Source of the DNA: a virus
Virus record (IMG/VR): IMGVR_UViG_3300022220_000027
Span: 1 to 21,771 of that record
DNA length: 21,771 bases
Reading direction: 5' to 3' (one strand)
Program-made: the position numbers and the translations under genes
Shown here: positions 1 to 7,730 of the stretch, piece after piece
How the letters are laid out: every line of letters starts with the position of its first letter
Position numbering within the stretch: position 1 is the stretch's first letter
Notes under the pieces: model-generated
Databases searched by the model: none
Seen by the model: the letters and a program-made list of their open reading frames with translations, nothing else
Told to the model about the DNA's origin: nothing

Positions 1-2
1 TG

Positions 3-1316
3 ATTCCGTTGCTTATTCAAATGCGCTTGCGTGGTGTGCGTGTGGACGTGACCGGTGCTGAGCAGGTACGTGACCGGCTGCTTGAGAAGGGCCAAGCCCT
101 ACAGCATGAACTTGACCGGCACGCTGGCTTCGATGTGAACATGTACAACGCCGGCAACACACTGGCACGGTTGTTTGATGACGTCGGGATTCCTTACCCA
201 AGAACGAACAAAGGCGCGCCCAGCTTCCGTGCTCCCTGGCTGAAGGCTCAACCCCACCCGGTGGCGCGACTGGTCAATGAACTGCGCCGTGTCGAAAAGA
301 TGCGCGTCACGTTCGTCGAAGGCTACGTGCTGGACTCACACATCAACGGACGGTTGTTCTGCCAGTTCCACCCACTACGTACCGACGACAGTGGCGCCGT
401 GTCCGGACGGTTCTCATCCAGCACACCGAACTTGCAGAACATCCCGGCTCGAGACCCGGAGTTCGGTCCGCTGATACGTGGCCTGTTCTTACCGGACGAG
501 GGATACAACACGTGGCGCAAGCTGGACTATTCGCAAATTGAATACCGACTCTTTGCCCACTACAGCGGAGATGCCGACCTTGTCCGGGCTTACCAAGAAC
601 CGACGACGGACTTCCATGACGTAGCCGGTGCGATGCTCGGCGGCAGTCTGCCTCGCGCCGTCGTGAAGACGTTCAACTTCATGACGCTGTATGGCGGAGG
701 ACCGTACCGCCTGGCGGAGATGCTCAAGGAACTCATGAACACCACGGAGGCCACCAAGCTTCTGGACAGTCTGCCGGAGTTGGCGAACACAGAAGACGAG
801 ACGTTGTACTTCCGGCTCGCGCTCACGGTGCAGCGTGTATACGCCGACCGGTTCCCGGCAGCACGACGCCTGGCGAGTAGTTCGATGCAGGAAGCTACAC
901 GCACCGGAGAGGTTCGTACCGTGCTCGGGCGCGTGAACCGGTTTCCATTGTTCGTGCCTCGCTACAGTCGTGTGTCAGCCACACCGTTACCACTGGACGC
1001 GGCGCGCCTGGCGTACGGTTCAAACCTGGAACGCGCAGGCACACACAAGGCGTTGAACCGTAGGCTACAAGGCTCAGCGGCAGACCTCATGAAGCTAGCC
1101 ATGCTGCGGTGCTACGAAGCGGGGCTCTATGACCACCTCGGATTCCCGCATCTCACGGTGCACGATGAAACGGACCACAGTGACCCGGACCCCGGTGACC
1201 CGGCCTGGCGAGAGTTGGTGCACATCATGGAAAACAGTTTGCCACTTCGTGTTCCCGTCCGAGTCACACAAGCCGCAGGCCCGAACTGGGGCCACTTAAA
1301 GGAAGCAACACCATGA
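3..1316 (+). CDS. Family A DNA polymerase, C-terminal polymerase domain (5' end cut by window)
   Basis: This is the polymerase domain of a replicative family A (Pol I/T7-like) DNA polymerase. The frame is open to the left edge and begins inside the conserved stretch before GVRVD, so the N-terminal part, including any 3'-5' exonuclease, lies outside the window. Numbering from the TTG at 9, motif A is DYSQIEYRL with catalytic Asp173 and the sugar-gate Glu178. Motif B is RAVVKTFNFMTLYG with Lys220 and Phe224, the equivalent of E. coli Phe762. Motif C is TVHDE with Asp386 and Glu387. SGRFSSSTPNLQNIP and RLQGSAADLMKLAM are also family signatures. All catalytic residues are present. The spacing from motif B to motif C (about 165 residues) is longer than in Pol I or T7 (about 125-130, from memory), so there is an insertion in the fingers/palm region. 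It probably copies the phage genome. Confidence 0.96.
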   Translation: MPLLIQMRLRGVRVDVTGAEQVRDRLLEKGQALQHELDRHAGFDVNMYNAGNTLARLFDDVGIPYPRTNKGAPSFRAPWLKAQPHPVARLVNELRRVEKMRVTFVEGYVLDSHINGRLFCQFHPLRTDDSGAVSGRFSSSTPNLQNIPARDPEFGPLIRGLFLPDEGYNTWRKLDYSQIEYRLFAHYSGDADLVRAYQEPTTDFHDVAGAMLGGSLPRAVVKTFNFMTLYGGGPYRLAEMLKELMNTTEATKLLDSLPELANTEDETLYFRLALTVQRVYADRFPAARRLASSSMQEATRTGEVRTVLGRVNRFPLFVPRYSRVSATPLPLDAARLAYGSNLERAGTHKALNRRLQGSAADLMKLAMLRCYEAGLYDHLGFPHLTVHDETDHSDPDPGDPAWRELVHIMENSLPLRVPVRVTQAAGPNWGHLKEATP

Positions 1317-1507
1317 CCACCCACGTGTCAGATATTCAGAACCTACTTGCCGACAGAACGCTATACAGCGAGGACCTTGCGGTGGTCGCTGTCATCAACA
1401 GCAGGGTTGTACCCGTGACGGAGTGCAAGGTTGATGTGATGTTCGGGCAGTTGGTTCTTTCCGTGGACTACGCCGACAACATGGAGAACAACGACGATGA
1501 TAGTTGA
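1313..1507 (+). CDS. Small acidic protein of unknown function (64 aa)
   Basis: The ATG overlaps the polymerase stop in an ATGA junction and follows an AAGGAAG Shine-Dalgarno sequence by about 7 bases, so it is probably translationally coupled to the polymerase. The protein is acidic, with an Asp/Asn-rich C-terminus (MENNDDDS). The middle, from VAVINSRVVPV to QLVLSVDYADN, alternates hydrophobic and polar residues and looks like a small beta-rich fold. No motif, signal peptide or membrane segment is visible and I do not recognise the family. Its position next to the polymerase suggests an accessory early function, but this is only inference. Confidence 0.72.
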   Translation: MTTHVSDIQNLLADRTLYSEDLAVVAVINSRVVPVTECKVDVMFGQLVLSVDYADNMENNDDDS

Positions 1508-1742
1508 CTATGGCTACCGCGACCGCCAGCGCCTGATACATCCTGGCTGGTTGGACAAGCTGCCAACGCCCGACGTCATACAGCGAAGACTGCCACAAGC
1601 ACGCTTCGAGGTATGCCGCTGCCTAGCCTACGGGTGGCCGCATGCCGCCAGGCTCACCACCCGGTGTGCACAGCGTCGAGACAAGGACGGGTTCCCGCGA
1701 TACCGAGGGCAAGAAGGGAAGGAACGATGCTCGCGCAGTTGA
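1497..1742 (+). CDS. Small basic protein of unknown function (81 aa)
   Basis: The ATG lies 10 bases downstream of a GGAG and overlaps the end of the preceding gene by 11 bases. The protein is basic, rich in Arg, and contains three cysteines (CRCLAYGW, then RCAQRR, with another near the C-terminus). The spacing is not a clear zinc finger. A competing frame starts at 1613, but only its distal part, from 1727, has its own ribosome binding site. The C-terminal part overlaps that next gene by 16 bases. The family is not recognised. The main support is the tight, same-strand overlapping arrangement. Confidence 0.55.
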   Translation: MIVDYGYRDRQRLIHPGWLDKLPTPDVIQRRLPQARFEVCRCLAYGWPHAARLTTRCAQRRDKDGFPRYRGQEGKERCSRS

Positions 1743-1915
1743 TATTCACCGTGGTGCTTCTTGCGGACCCCACCAACACCCCGATCCTAATCCGTGGTCC
1801 TGTCGTACCGATAGAGACTTGCTTCAGCCAGCTGCAGGCATCGATTGGAATCTACTTGCCCGGAGCTAACAAGAAGTATGGGACCGGACTACATTGCCTG
1901 CCCGTTCCTGAGTAG
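1727..1915 (+). CDS. Small protein with hydrophobic N-terminus, possibly exported (62 aa)
   Basis: I chose the ATG at 1727 over the in-frame ATG at 1613. It is preceded by GGGAAGGAA at good spacing, and from here the protein reads like a real one. The N-terminus MLAQLIFTVVLLADP is a short hydrophobic stretch resembling a signal peptide or membrane anchor. It has no clear preceding positive charge, so export is uncertain. Two cysteines (ETCFSQ and GLHCLP) could form a disulfide if it is secreted. It lies between two other small genes with overlap or a 7-base gap. The function is not recognised. It holds the only GATC site in the left 2.7 kb, which may be chance. Confidence 0.62.
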   Translation: MLAQLIFTVVLLADPTNTPILIRGPVVPIETCFSQLQASIGIYLPGANKKYGTGLHCLPVPE

Positions 1916-1922
1916 GTTGCTG

Positions 1923-2153
1923 ATGAACGAACAGACGTACACACACGAAGACATCAACCGGGCAATGGACGAAGGCCGCGACGCTGAGCTTGCCCGCGTG
2001 GCTCCTCGCATCCTGGAACTGAAACGGGCACTGACGACGGCACTCGCCGAACGTGACGCAGCACTAGCACGTGCCGAGATGCTCCAAGCATCGTTGCGAG
2101 AGACCAAGGAACACCTCGACAGCCTCAAGGCATTGCTACGTCACAACAAGTAA
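1923..2153 (+). CDS. Small coiled-coil protein (76 aa)
   Basis: The ATG at 1923 is preferred over the upstream in-frame ATG at 1845. It follows the previous stop by 7 bases, and the extra residues from 1845 lie in the neighbouring gene's coding region. Residues 25-73 are almost wholly helical with heptad-like Leu/Ala spacing (LKRALTTALAERDAAL and SLRETKEHLDSLKALL), so a coiled coil is likely. There is no membrane segment. The last 18 bases overlap the 3' end of a minus-strand gene at 2136. The family is not recognised; short coiled-coil proteins of this kind are common in phage early regions. Confidence 0.7.
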   Translation: MNEQTYTHEDINRAMDEGRDAELARVAPRILELKRALTTALAERDAALARAEMLQASLRETKEHLDSLKALLRHNK

Positions 2154-2315
2154 CACGGTCAGCAACGTTCCGGTGACGATGGTCTGTACCAGTGACAGCA
2201 GCATGTAGATACGAGCGATTCGCCACTGGTGCTCTGTGACGCGCTCGAGCCGGGCTAACGCAACCGAGACCACGCCCAGCACTCGGGACAATGTCGTGCT
2301 TTTGCTTTCTGCCAC
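2136..2315 (-). CDS. Small membrane protein, holin- or envelope-like candidate (59 aa)
   Basis: This frame begins with GTG one base after the stop of the 106-residue gene (TGATGTG junction), so translation is probably coupled. It runs 59 codons to TAG. Residues 1-33 are amphipathic and charged (SRVLGV, LARLERVTEHQWRIAR). Residues 36-58 form one long hydrophobic segment (IYMLLSLVQTIV, then LLTVLLVV), a clear C-terminal membrane helix. Its end overlaps the opposing gene by 18 bases. A tail-anchored protein at the end of a late operon, after another membrane protein, fits a holin or other lysis/envelope role. No family signature supports that, so function is inference. Confidence 0.58.
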   Translation of the reverse strand: MAESKSTTLSRVLGVVSVALARLERVTEHQWRIARIYMLLSLVQTIVTGTLLTVLLVVT

Positions 2316-2316
2316 A

Positions 2317-2637
2317 TCACTCGTCGTGCCACAGGCTTGACGGTGGGCGATAGCCTGGCTGTATCACGCGGACAGCTTCCTCCAGAGCCAGGATGCGGCG
2401 CCGTGTGGCAAACGGTGGCAGCTTGACGCGCATCTCCAGACGCAGCCTATCTAGCGCGTCCTTGCGACGTGCCTCGATGCGCATCTCCAGTGCCTTCGCC
2501 TGTTCTCCGAAGAAAGGGTCCGGCCTCACAATAGGCGGTGCCAGGACGGGAATGCTCCCACCACCCACGAGGCCCATAAGCAGGGCCAGTACAATGCTGC
2601 GCCAGTCTGTCACGCGCTTGCCGTTCGTGTCGTTCAT
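2317..2637 (-). CDS. N-terminally anchored membrane protein with helical, charged tail (106 aa)
   Basis: Residues 1-13 are charged. Residues 14-38 (SIVLALLMGLVGGGSIPVLA followed by PPIV) form one membrane segment. The rest is a charged helix rich in Arg/Glu (ALEMRIEARRKDALDRL) that could be a coiled coil. The layout of a short cytoplasmic tip, one membrane helix and a helical soluble domain resembles inner-membrane lysis proteins such as i-spanins, but the Gly-rich break in the membrane helix is also holin-like. It is preceded by a 104-base gap after the tail genes and followed directly by a second small membrane protein. There is no cysteine, and no lipobox partner was found. Confidence 0.75.
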   Translation of the reverse strand: MNDTNGKRVTDWRSIVLALLMGLVGGGSIPVLAPPIVRPDPFFGEQAKALEMRIEARRKDALDRLRLEMRVKLPPFATRRRILALEEAVRVIQPGYRPPSSLWHDE

Positions 2638-2741
2638 GCGAACATACCTAACACATTCAGCACAGCCAGTGTGTAAAGAAGTGTGAGCTACTCCGGCACA
2701 ACGGCAGGCGTAAAGGAACAGTCTTCGTCATTAAGCATGGC

Positions 2742-3911
2742 TTAGAAATTCGTGAACGTCGTTTGCCATGATTCCGTATCGGACCCCTCGCTGTTCGTGG
2801 CCTGAATGTCGAACGTCACGGTTTCCTCTACCACTGCGGTGTAGTCAACTTTGCCGGAGCTCCCGACGATCGTCGCCCCGGCCGGTGCCGAAACAAAAGA
2901 CCACACCACGACGGGATCGCCCACGTCGAGCGACGGCGTGCGCGTGTAGGGCACGAACACGGTGCCGGCATCATCACCGAGCGCGTCGATCACCGGCGCC
3001 ACAACGCCGCCGGTGTCAACAATCGTCAACGCTTGCAGATTGCCAGCCATCGCCGCCGAGGTGTCCTCCACGGCCGCAGTGAATAGATTGCGGCGATCAA
3101 TCTGCTTCAGGTTCGAGTCGTTCTTCAGGTAAGCGTTGTTGTCGTCGTCGACCGCGAGCCCCTCCCGGAATCCGATATCCGCGTCGAAGTCAGCCGACGG
3201 AACGGCAACAAGCGCGGCGGTGTACGCAGCATGATAGGGATAGGTTGTGCCGTCGCGACGCGTGACATAGAGATAGGTCAGGCCACGCGCGAGCTTGTCA
3301 GGCCGTTCTTCGCTGGTCGTAAAATTGCCGAGCGCCAGGCTATCGAGAACCGTCAGCGTTGCCGGGTTGATTTTATGCAGCGTGATATCCCGCGTCGCGT
3401 CGCCCGGGTCGATACTGGTCAGCGCGAACAGACTGCCGGCGAGCGTCGTCAAGCCCAGCATATCCGTAAACACACCACCGGGCACCCCATCCTCTAATTG
3501 CAGCGAGTCCAGCAGGTCCCCATTGTTCGGATCACGCGCCTCAATCCATGTTTCCTTATTCAGGTTGATGCTCGTGCCAATGAACACCCGCTCGCCGACG
3601 TAGGCGCACGCGCGCGTGATTCCGGTGATGTTCTTATCCCACAGCAGATTAGCGCCGGTGTCCCACGCGGTGAGATCGTTGCCCGCCGTGCATATGAAAA
3701 ACGTGCCACTGGTAGACACCGCGTCAATGTCACCGGCCGCTGCCTTGCCCGTAGCAATCGGGCCGCGGCCGGTGTCGAGCGTATCGAGGTCAAACGTGTA
3801 GATGTTGCCGGCGTTGTCCATCGCCAGGAGCGAGCCCACGAAAAAGTCAGCAGGGAAACTGACGCCGACCCAGTTCCGGAACGGCCCCTCGTCGTAGATG
3901 ACGGTACTCAT
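2742..3911 (-). CDS. Probable tail-tip/receptor-binding protein: propeller-like repeats plus C-terminal Ig-like domain (389 aa)
   Basis: This is probably a virion adhesin at the distal end of the tail. Residues about 25-300 carry repeated beta strands of the PQQ/WD-like kind (LTAWDTGANLLWDKN, EARDPNNGDLLDSL, LHKINPATLTVLDSL), suggesting a beta-propeller. From about residue 305, PVIDALGDDAGT through ATNSEGSDTESWQ reads as an Ig-like or cadherin-like domain. The ATG shares a base with the preceding TAA. It is the last large gene of the structural operon, where host-specificity genes often lie. It has six GATC sites in 1.17 kb while its neighbours have almost none, suggesting recent acquisition. 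Receptor binding is inferred from position and fold. Confidence 0.75.
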   Translation of the reverse strand: MSTVIYDEGPFRNWVGVSFPADFFVGSLLAMDNAGNIYTFDLDTLDTGRGPIATGKAAAGDIDAVSTSGTFFICTAGNDLTAWDTGANLLWDKNITGITRACAYVGERVFIGTSINLNKETWIEARDPNNGDLLDSLQLEDGVPGGVFTDMLGLTTLAGSLFALTSIDPGDATRDITLHKINPATLTVLDSLALGNFTTSEERPDKLARGLTYLYVTRRDGTTYPYHAAYTAALVAVPSADFDADIGFREGLAVDDDNNAYLKNDSNLKQIDRRNLFTAAVEDTSAAMAGNLQALTIVDTGGVVAPVIDALGDDAGTVFVPYTRTPSLDVGDPVVVWSFVSAPAGATIVGSSGKVDYTAVVEETVTFDIQATNSEGSDTESWQTTFTNF

Positions 3912-5164
3912 TAGCCGATTGTTTCAGTGATACGGCCGCTGCGGTTGTCGTTGGTGATGGTGACGTAGTCATCAATGCGGCGCTGGCCGCCGTTGTAGTT
4001 CCACGTGGTGACCGTGCGCGCACGACCCGACTGGTGGAAGTCCACCACGGACCCGTCCGCTTGAGTCAACGTGCTAATCGTACCGGTGGTGTTACAAATG
4101 ACCGTCCCACCGTTCACGGTCAACGACGTCACGGCCTGTGTGCCACGGACGGAGCACGTCCCGTTGTCGATAGTTATCGCCGGCATGGTAGCTGCCGCAT
4201 CCAAGTCCACCGTGCCACCGCTTTGCTGCACCGTGGAATGGGTGACACCCTTGCCCAGGAACACGCGCGACACGTTGGTGTCATCGTCCACCACGAGGTC
4301 GCCGAAGGTCGCCGTCTCACCGGGGTTGCCCACACCCACGCCCGCACCGCCTCGCCCGTCCGTGACATACAGGTCCGCGTCCGCATCGTCGAACAACAGA
4401 CACACAGCCGGGTGGGTCGTGTCCGCTGCCGCCGAGGCTGAGGCGGCGATGGTTGTGATGCTGGCAGCTACGGCCGTGTTGTGGATGTGTAGACGCCCGC
4501 TGCCTGTGATAACGGCTACCGTCGGGTCGTACTCCGCATCTACCGTTGTGATAGCAGCCTTGAGGTACTGCGATCTGTACTCGGGCTGTTCGCTTGAGAC
4601 GGTGTCACCGTCGGCACTGGTAGCCACACCAGAGAACGACAGGCCAACACGGGCATCGCCGCGTAGGGATAGCCTGGTCCACAGTTCTGCCGGTGAGTCG
4701 CCGCTCCGGTCAATCTCCCAACACAGCCGCGCACCGGTTAGCGCAATGAATATGTTGTCGGCGTTACCAGGCACGGACCCTGTGCTCCAGTTGTCGGCGT
4801 TGTTCCAGTGGTACGGCCCAGTAGCCACGGCGTCGTCGGTAACGCTGCTGATAGTTCCAGAGCCACCGTTCACCGATGACGTGACCGTGAACGGGAACCC
4901 GGCCTCGTCCGCAGTCAACAGGACGTCCACCGCCGGGCTGCTGTCAGTCGATGCCGTCACGGGCGAGAAGTACGGTTGCGTGCTCGCGTTCCAAGCCGCC
5001 GCCAGGGCTGTCGCTGTAGCCGCCGCAGAGCCAGCAGCGATAGCGGTGATGCTGATGCCGTTGACCGTGAGCGAATACGTGGTGGCCGCATCGTAGGCAC
5101 TGACCGTCACGCGCGATATCTGGACGATCGCCTTGGCCTTGCCGGTGTAATAGTTGTCTGCCAT
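3911..5164 (-). CDS. Probable tail fibre/spike protein with beta-solenoid repeats (417 aa)
   Basis: The N-terminus (MADNYYTGKAKAIVQ) leads into a small domain at about residues 15-100, with SLTVNGISITAIA and LAAAWNAST, of a type I recall from tail proteins of environmental phages. Residues about 115-140 hold an HWNNADNWSTGSVPG motif like that in autotransporter-type beta-strand proteins. From about residue 150 to the end, short strands with regular polar turns (VTSLTVNGGTVICNT, ISTLTQADGSVVDF) suggest a right-handed beta-helix. No enzyme residues are evident. It lies 3 bases after the previous stop and overlaps the next gene by one base. A structural fibre or spike subunit is likely; the exact role is inferred. 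Confidence 0.72.
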   Translation of the reverse strand: MADNYYTGKAKAIVQISRVTVSAYDAATTYSLTVNGISITAIAAGSAAATATALAAAWNASTQPYFSPVTASTDSSPAVDVLLTADEAGFPFTVTSSVNGGSGTISSVTDDAVATGPYHWNNADNWSTGSVPGNADNIFIALTGARLCWEIDRSGDSPAELWTRLSLRGDARVGLSFSGVATSADGDTVSSEQPEYRSQYLKAAITTVDAEYDPTVAVITGSGRLHIHNTAVAASITTIAASASAAADTTHPAVCLLFDDADADLYVTDGRGGAGVGVGNPGETATFGDLVVDDDTNVSRVFLGKGVTHSTVQQSGGTVDLDAAATMPAITIDNGTCSVRGTQAVTSLTVNGGTVICNTTGTISTLTQADGSVVDFHQSGRARTVTTWNYNGGQRRIDDYVTITNDNRSGRITETIG

Positions 5165-5167
5165 TGC

Positions 5168-5563
5168 TTACTCGCTCGTGTTCGTGAATTCAAGCGTGAT
5201 GATGTGTCCTTCCAGGGACACAAGAAGCACCTCATCGATTCGCGCCACGTCGACCCACTGCGTGGCATCCTCCGGATTCTCGACCCGTACCGTGGAAGTC
5301 TTCCTCGACGCTTCGATAAACCGTTCAACTGAGAAGAAGTTATCGGCAGGTACCGGTACGTCCGTCTCCGTCCCCGTTTCACCAAGAGCTTGTTGCCGAA
5401 CAATCTCATCAGTGACGGGAGAGCCGGCGCTACGTGGCGGACCGATGGCCAGCGTGTTCTTGTTGACCGCCCGGACTAGTTGCTTCACATAACGCGAGCG
5501 TAGCAAGGTCGGCTCTGTGTCGCCGCTAATCTCCGCGATTAAGTTCTGTGTCAATGTCGTCAT
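5168..5563 (-). CDS. Minor tail-associated protein of unknown function (131 aa)
   Basis: The start is set at the ATG at 5563, which overlaps the preceding stop in an ATGA junction. The longer in-frame extension to 5662 lies entirely inside the upstream gene. The N-terminal half (LIAEISGDTEPTLLRSRYVK, then LVRAVNKNTLAIG) is helical and the C-terminal half is beta-rich (VDVARIDEVLLVSLEGHIITLEF). No known motif is seen. Its place between a tail protein and the fibre genes suggests a small tail-tip or fibre-attachment component. Confidence 0.72.
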   Translation of the reverse strand: MTTLTQNLIAEISGDTEPTLLRSRYVKQLVRAVNKNTLAIGPPRSAGSPVTDEIVRQQALGETGTETDVPVPADNFFSVERFIEASRKTSTVRVENPEDATQWVDVARIDEVLLVSLEGHIITLEFTNTSE

Positions 5564-6396
5564 GCTGGCAGCTCGAAGCCGAATGCGGACCGGAAGTTCA
5601 CTGGCTTGTAAACGTTGAACAAGGCTATGCCGTTGCCGAGTGAGGCATCCTGACGGACCCATGAACTATTACGGATAGTCTCGGACCGGAACTGCCACGT
5701 GTCGATGCCTGGGATGCGTGGTGCCACGGCAAAGATGTATCGCCAGTCGTAGCCGCCGGACTGGTTCGTACTGGAGTCGATACCCATACACAGCCACTTG
5801 TGTGTACCGAGGCCGGACCACTTCGAGTCGTTGGTGGTACCAGCAACGTCGCGGGATATAACGTGCGACGGGCGATTCCTGGAACGGGTAACCGTCACCA
5901 CCGATGTCGGCACATCAATTTGTGCTGGCTCGGCGTTGATGGATTCAACAAAGCGGCTCGTCGTTGGCGGCTCGAGCGAGTTGAACTGGAGCAGGAACTC
6001 CGGCCCCACGTACTTGAACGACATAATGTTGCCCTTCCAGTCGCGCAGCGTCTCGATGGTGACAGTGGAGGTGTTGACCTCGATGCCCTTGATACCTGAG
6101 TTCTCGGAACCCGGCACAGTCCCGGCCGTGTCGCCGCCATAATCCACGCTGATAGCAAACTGCAGCGGGTCCAGGCGTTCGTCATGGGCTACGTTGATGG
6201 ACGAGACGGTGATGCTAGGGACCGCCGGATGAGGGTCACCGAACGAGGGCACACCGGATGCCGTCATCGCTCGATGCTGTGCGGTTACCGGATTACCTCC
6301 GGGGCTCAACTCCACCACGAAGACACGTGTCGCAGACCAGCCATCGATATCACGACGCAGCGTGCCTTCAACGACATCCTTGATGACCTGTGTCAT
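5560..6396 (-). CDS. Probable minor tail/distal tail protein (278 aa)
   Basis: This gene directly follows the tape measure gene (ATGA overlap), the usual place of the distal tail or first tail-tip protein in siphoviruses. The protein is beta-rich throughout (ISVDYGGDTAG, IETLRDWKGNIMSFKYVG, RIPGIDTWQFRSETI), with Trp/Tyr-rich strands and no membrane segment or catalytic motif. The length is near that of known Dit proteins (about 250-315 aa), but I cannot see a definite Dit signature. Assignment rests on position. It may instead be an environmental-phage tail family without a named function. Confidence 0.68.
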   Translation of the reverse strand: MTQVIKDVVEGTLRRDIDGWSATRVFVVELSPGGNPVTAQHRAMTASGVPSFGDPHPAVPSITVSSINVAHDERLDPLQFAISVDYGGDTAGTVPGSENSGIKGIEVNTSTVTIETLRDWKGNIMSFKYVGPEFLLQFNSLEPPTTSRFVESINAEPAQIDVPTSVVTVTRSRNRPSHVISRDVAGTTNDSKWSGLGTHKWLCMGIDSSTNQSGGYDWRYIFAVAPRIPGIDTWQFRSETIRNSSWVRQDASLGNGIALFNVYKPVNFRSAFGFELPA

Positions 6397-7730
6397 CCCT
6401 GTACCTTGATAATCATTGTGCCCGGTGGCAGCGCGGAGGGATTCGTTCCGAACCCGACGCCGCGCTTCAGTGTGTCATTAATTTGCCGCAGCTGGTTCAC
6501 AGCCTCGGGGTTGCCGAGCGTTGTGACACCGCCATCGCTTGACCGTCGGATTGTACCGCCTCCCGGTGCACGGCCTGTCAAGTCGTCCATGACACCTTGC
6601 ACACTTCGCCGAAGTTCGCGCCCCCATTCCAGAGCCCCGTCCATGAGCTCGCCGGCCGTGGCCTTGATGCGATCGGGTATATCGCCCAGCTGTTGTGTGG
6701 CGTCATCAAGTGCTTGCTCGAAGACGCCGCGCCCTGGTGTGCCAGCAATGTTGCCGCCGGAAAAGTTCTCCCTTACAGATGCCGCTATCCCTCCAGCCAT
6801 TGTCCCGATAGCACTTGTGACCTTCGATACATCAGAGCCAAACGTTTTGACGCCGGCTGCTTTCTCTTCGATAAACTTGAAGAAAGAACGCAGAGTCTCG
6901 TCAGCCTTGTTTATCTCAGCCGCCAGGTCCCTGAACGCGTCCTGTATCTTCTGGATGTTCTTGGGGTCCTGTGTAAACCGTTCCAGCTTCTCAAGCATAC
7001 GGTCAAGCGACGGCGTGACCGCCTTTGCCAGGCGAACAAACAACCCGGTAATGTTGTCGGTTAGCCGCTTGATTCGGTCCTCGACACTTTCCGCCGGGTC
7101 AAGCTGCGCACGCGATACCTCGCGACCGGACCTGCGTACGCCATCGATAAAGCTGTCCAAGCCCTTCTCATTTATCAGGCGCAAGGTGTTGATGACCTTC
7201 ACGCCCTCGGAGTCGAACAGCTTCATGGCACGAGACAAGTCCAAGCCGTCTTCCGATGCCTGGTCCATCGCCTTGGCTATGGCAACGAATTGTTCTTCTG
7301 GCTTCTGCTTTGCCAACAGCCGCGCGTTCAGTCCCAGGTCTTTCAGCGTGTCCTTAGCTTCACCCGTTCCCCGACTCGCTTCCTGTACACGCCGCAGCAT
7401 ACGCTGCATAGCCATATCGAATACACGGACCTGGACCCCAGACTCCTGGGCTGCATCACGCAACGCAATCAGCGGCGTTGGTTCAATCGACAGCTTGTCA
7501 CTGGTCTTGGCAAGGTCGGACAGGCTCTTGATGGTCCGTGCCAAACCGAAGCCGACAGCGCCGGCGCCTATCGTGGCCAGTCCTGTGCCCAGCTTGGCTA
7601 ACCGGGTACCCAGCCGCACAACGTCGGAACGGAACTTGCCGACTATCTGGCTAGCACCACGCAGCCCCCGCATCAGCCCTCGGGTGCTGGCTGTGATGCT
7701 AACCGACAATGACGCTACCGTGCGTGCCAT
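6393..7730 (-). CDS. Tail tape measure protein (445 aa)
   Basis: This protein sets tail length and fills the tail tube until DNA ejection. It begins immediately after the chaperone stop. The N-terminus (ASLSVSITASTRGLMRGL, then ASQIVGKF) is the typical tape measure start. A Gly/Ala-rich hydrophobic segment follows at about 43-68 (LAKLGTGLATIGAGAVGFGL), then long helices (about 70-310), a second Gly/Ala hydrophobic patch (AIGTMAGGIAASV), and a Gly/Pro-rich C-terminus. At about 0.15 nm per residue the tail would be roughly 65-70 nm, short for a siphovirus. The antisense strand also carries a long open frame, which is a codon-bias shadow. Confidence 0.93.
   Translation of the reverse strand: MARTVASLSVSITASTRGLMRGLRGASQIVGKFRSDVVRLGTRLAKLGTGLATIGAGAVGFGLARTIKSLSDLAKTSDKLSIEPTPLIALRDAAQESGVQVRVFDMAMQRMLRRVQEASRGTGEAKDTLKDLGLNARLLAKQKPEEQFVAIAKAMDQASEDGLDLSRAMKLFDSEGVKVINTLRLINEKGLDSFIDGVRRSGREVSRAQLDPAESVEDRIKRLTDNITGLFVRLAKAVTPSLDRMLEKLERFTQDPKNIQKIQDAFRDLAAEINKADETLRSFFKFIEEKAAGVKTFGSDVSKVTSAIGTMAGGIAASVRENFSGGNIAGTPGRGVFEQALDDATQQLGDIPDRIKATAGELMDGALEWGRELRRSVQGVMDDLTGRAPGGGTIRRSSDGGVTTLGNPEAVNQLRQINDTLKRGVGFGTNPSALPPGTMIIKVQG

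Noticed and set aside
2638-2741. Possible 16-residue frame (MLNDEDCSFTPAVVPE) in the gap after the adhesin gene, in frame with it past the TAA
   Set aside because: Too short to support, with no ribosome binding site. Stop read-through cannot be claimed from one sequence.
4071-5096. 341-residue plus-strand frame
   Set aside because: Antisense shadow of the beta-solenoid tail gene, with no ribosome binding site and no recognisable domain.
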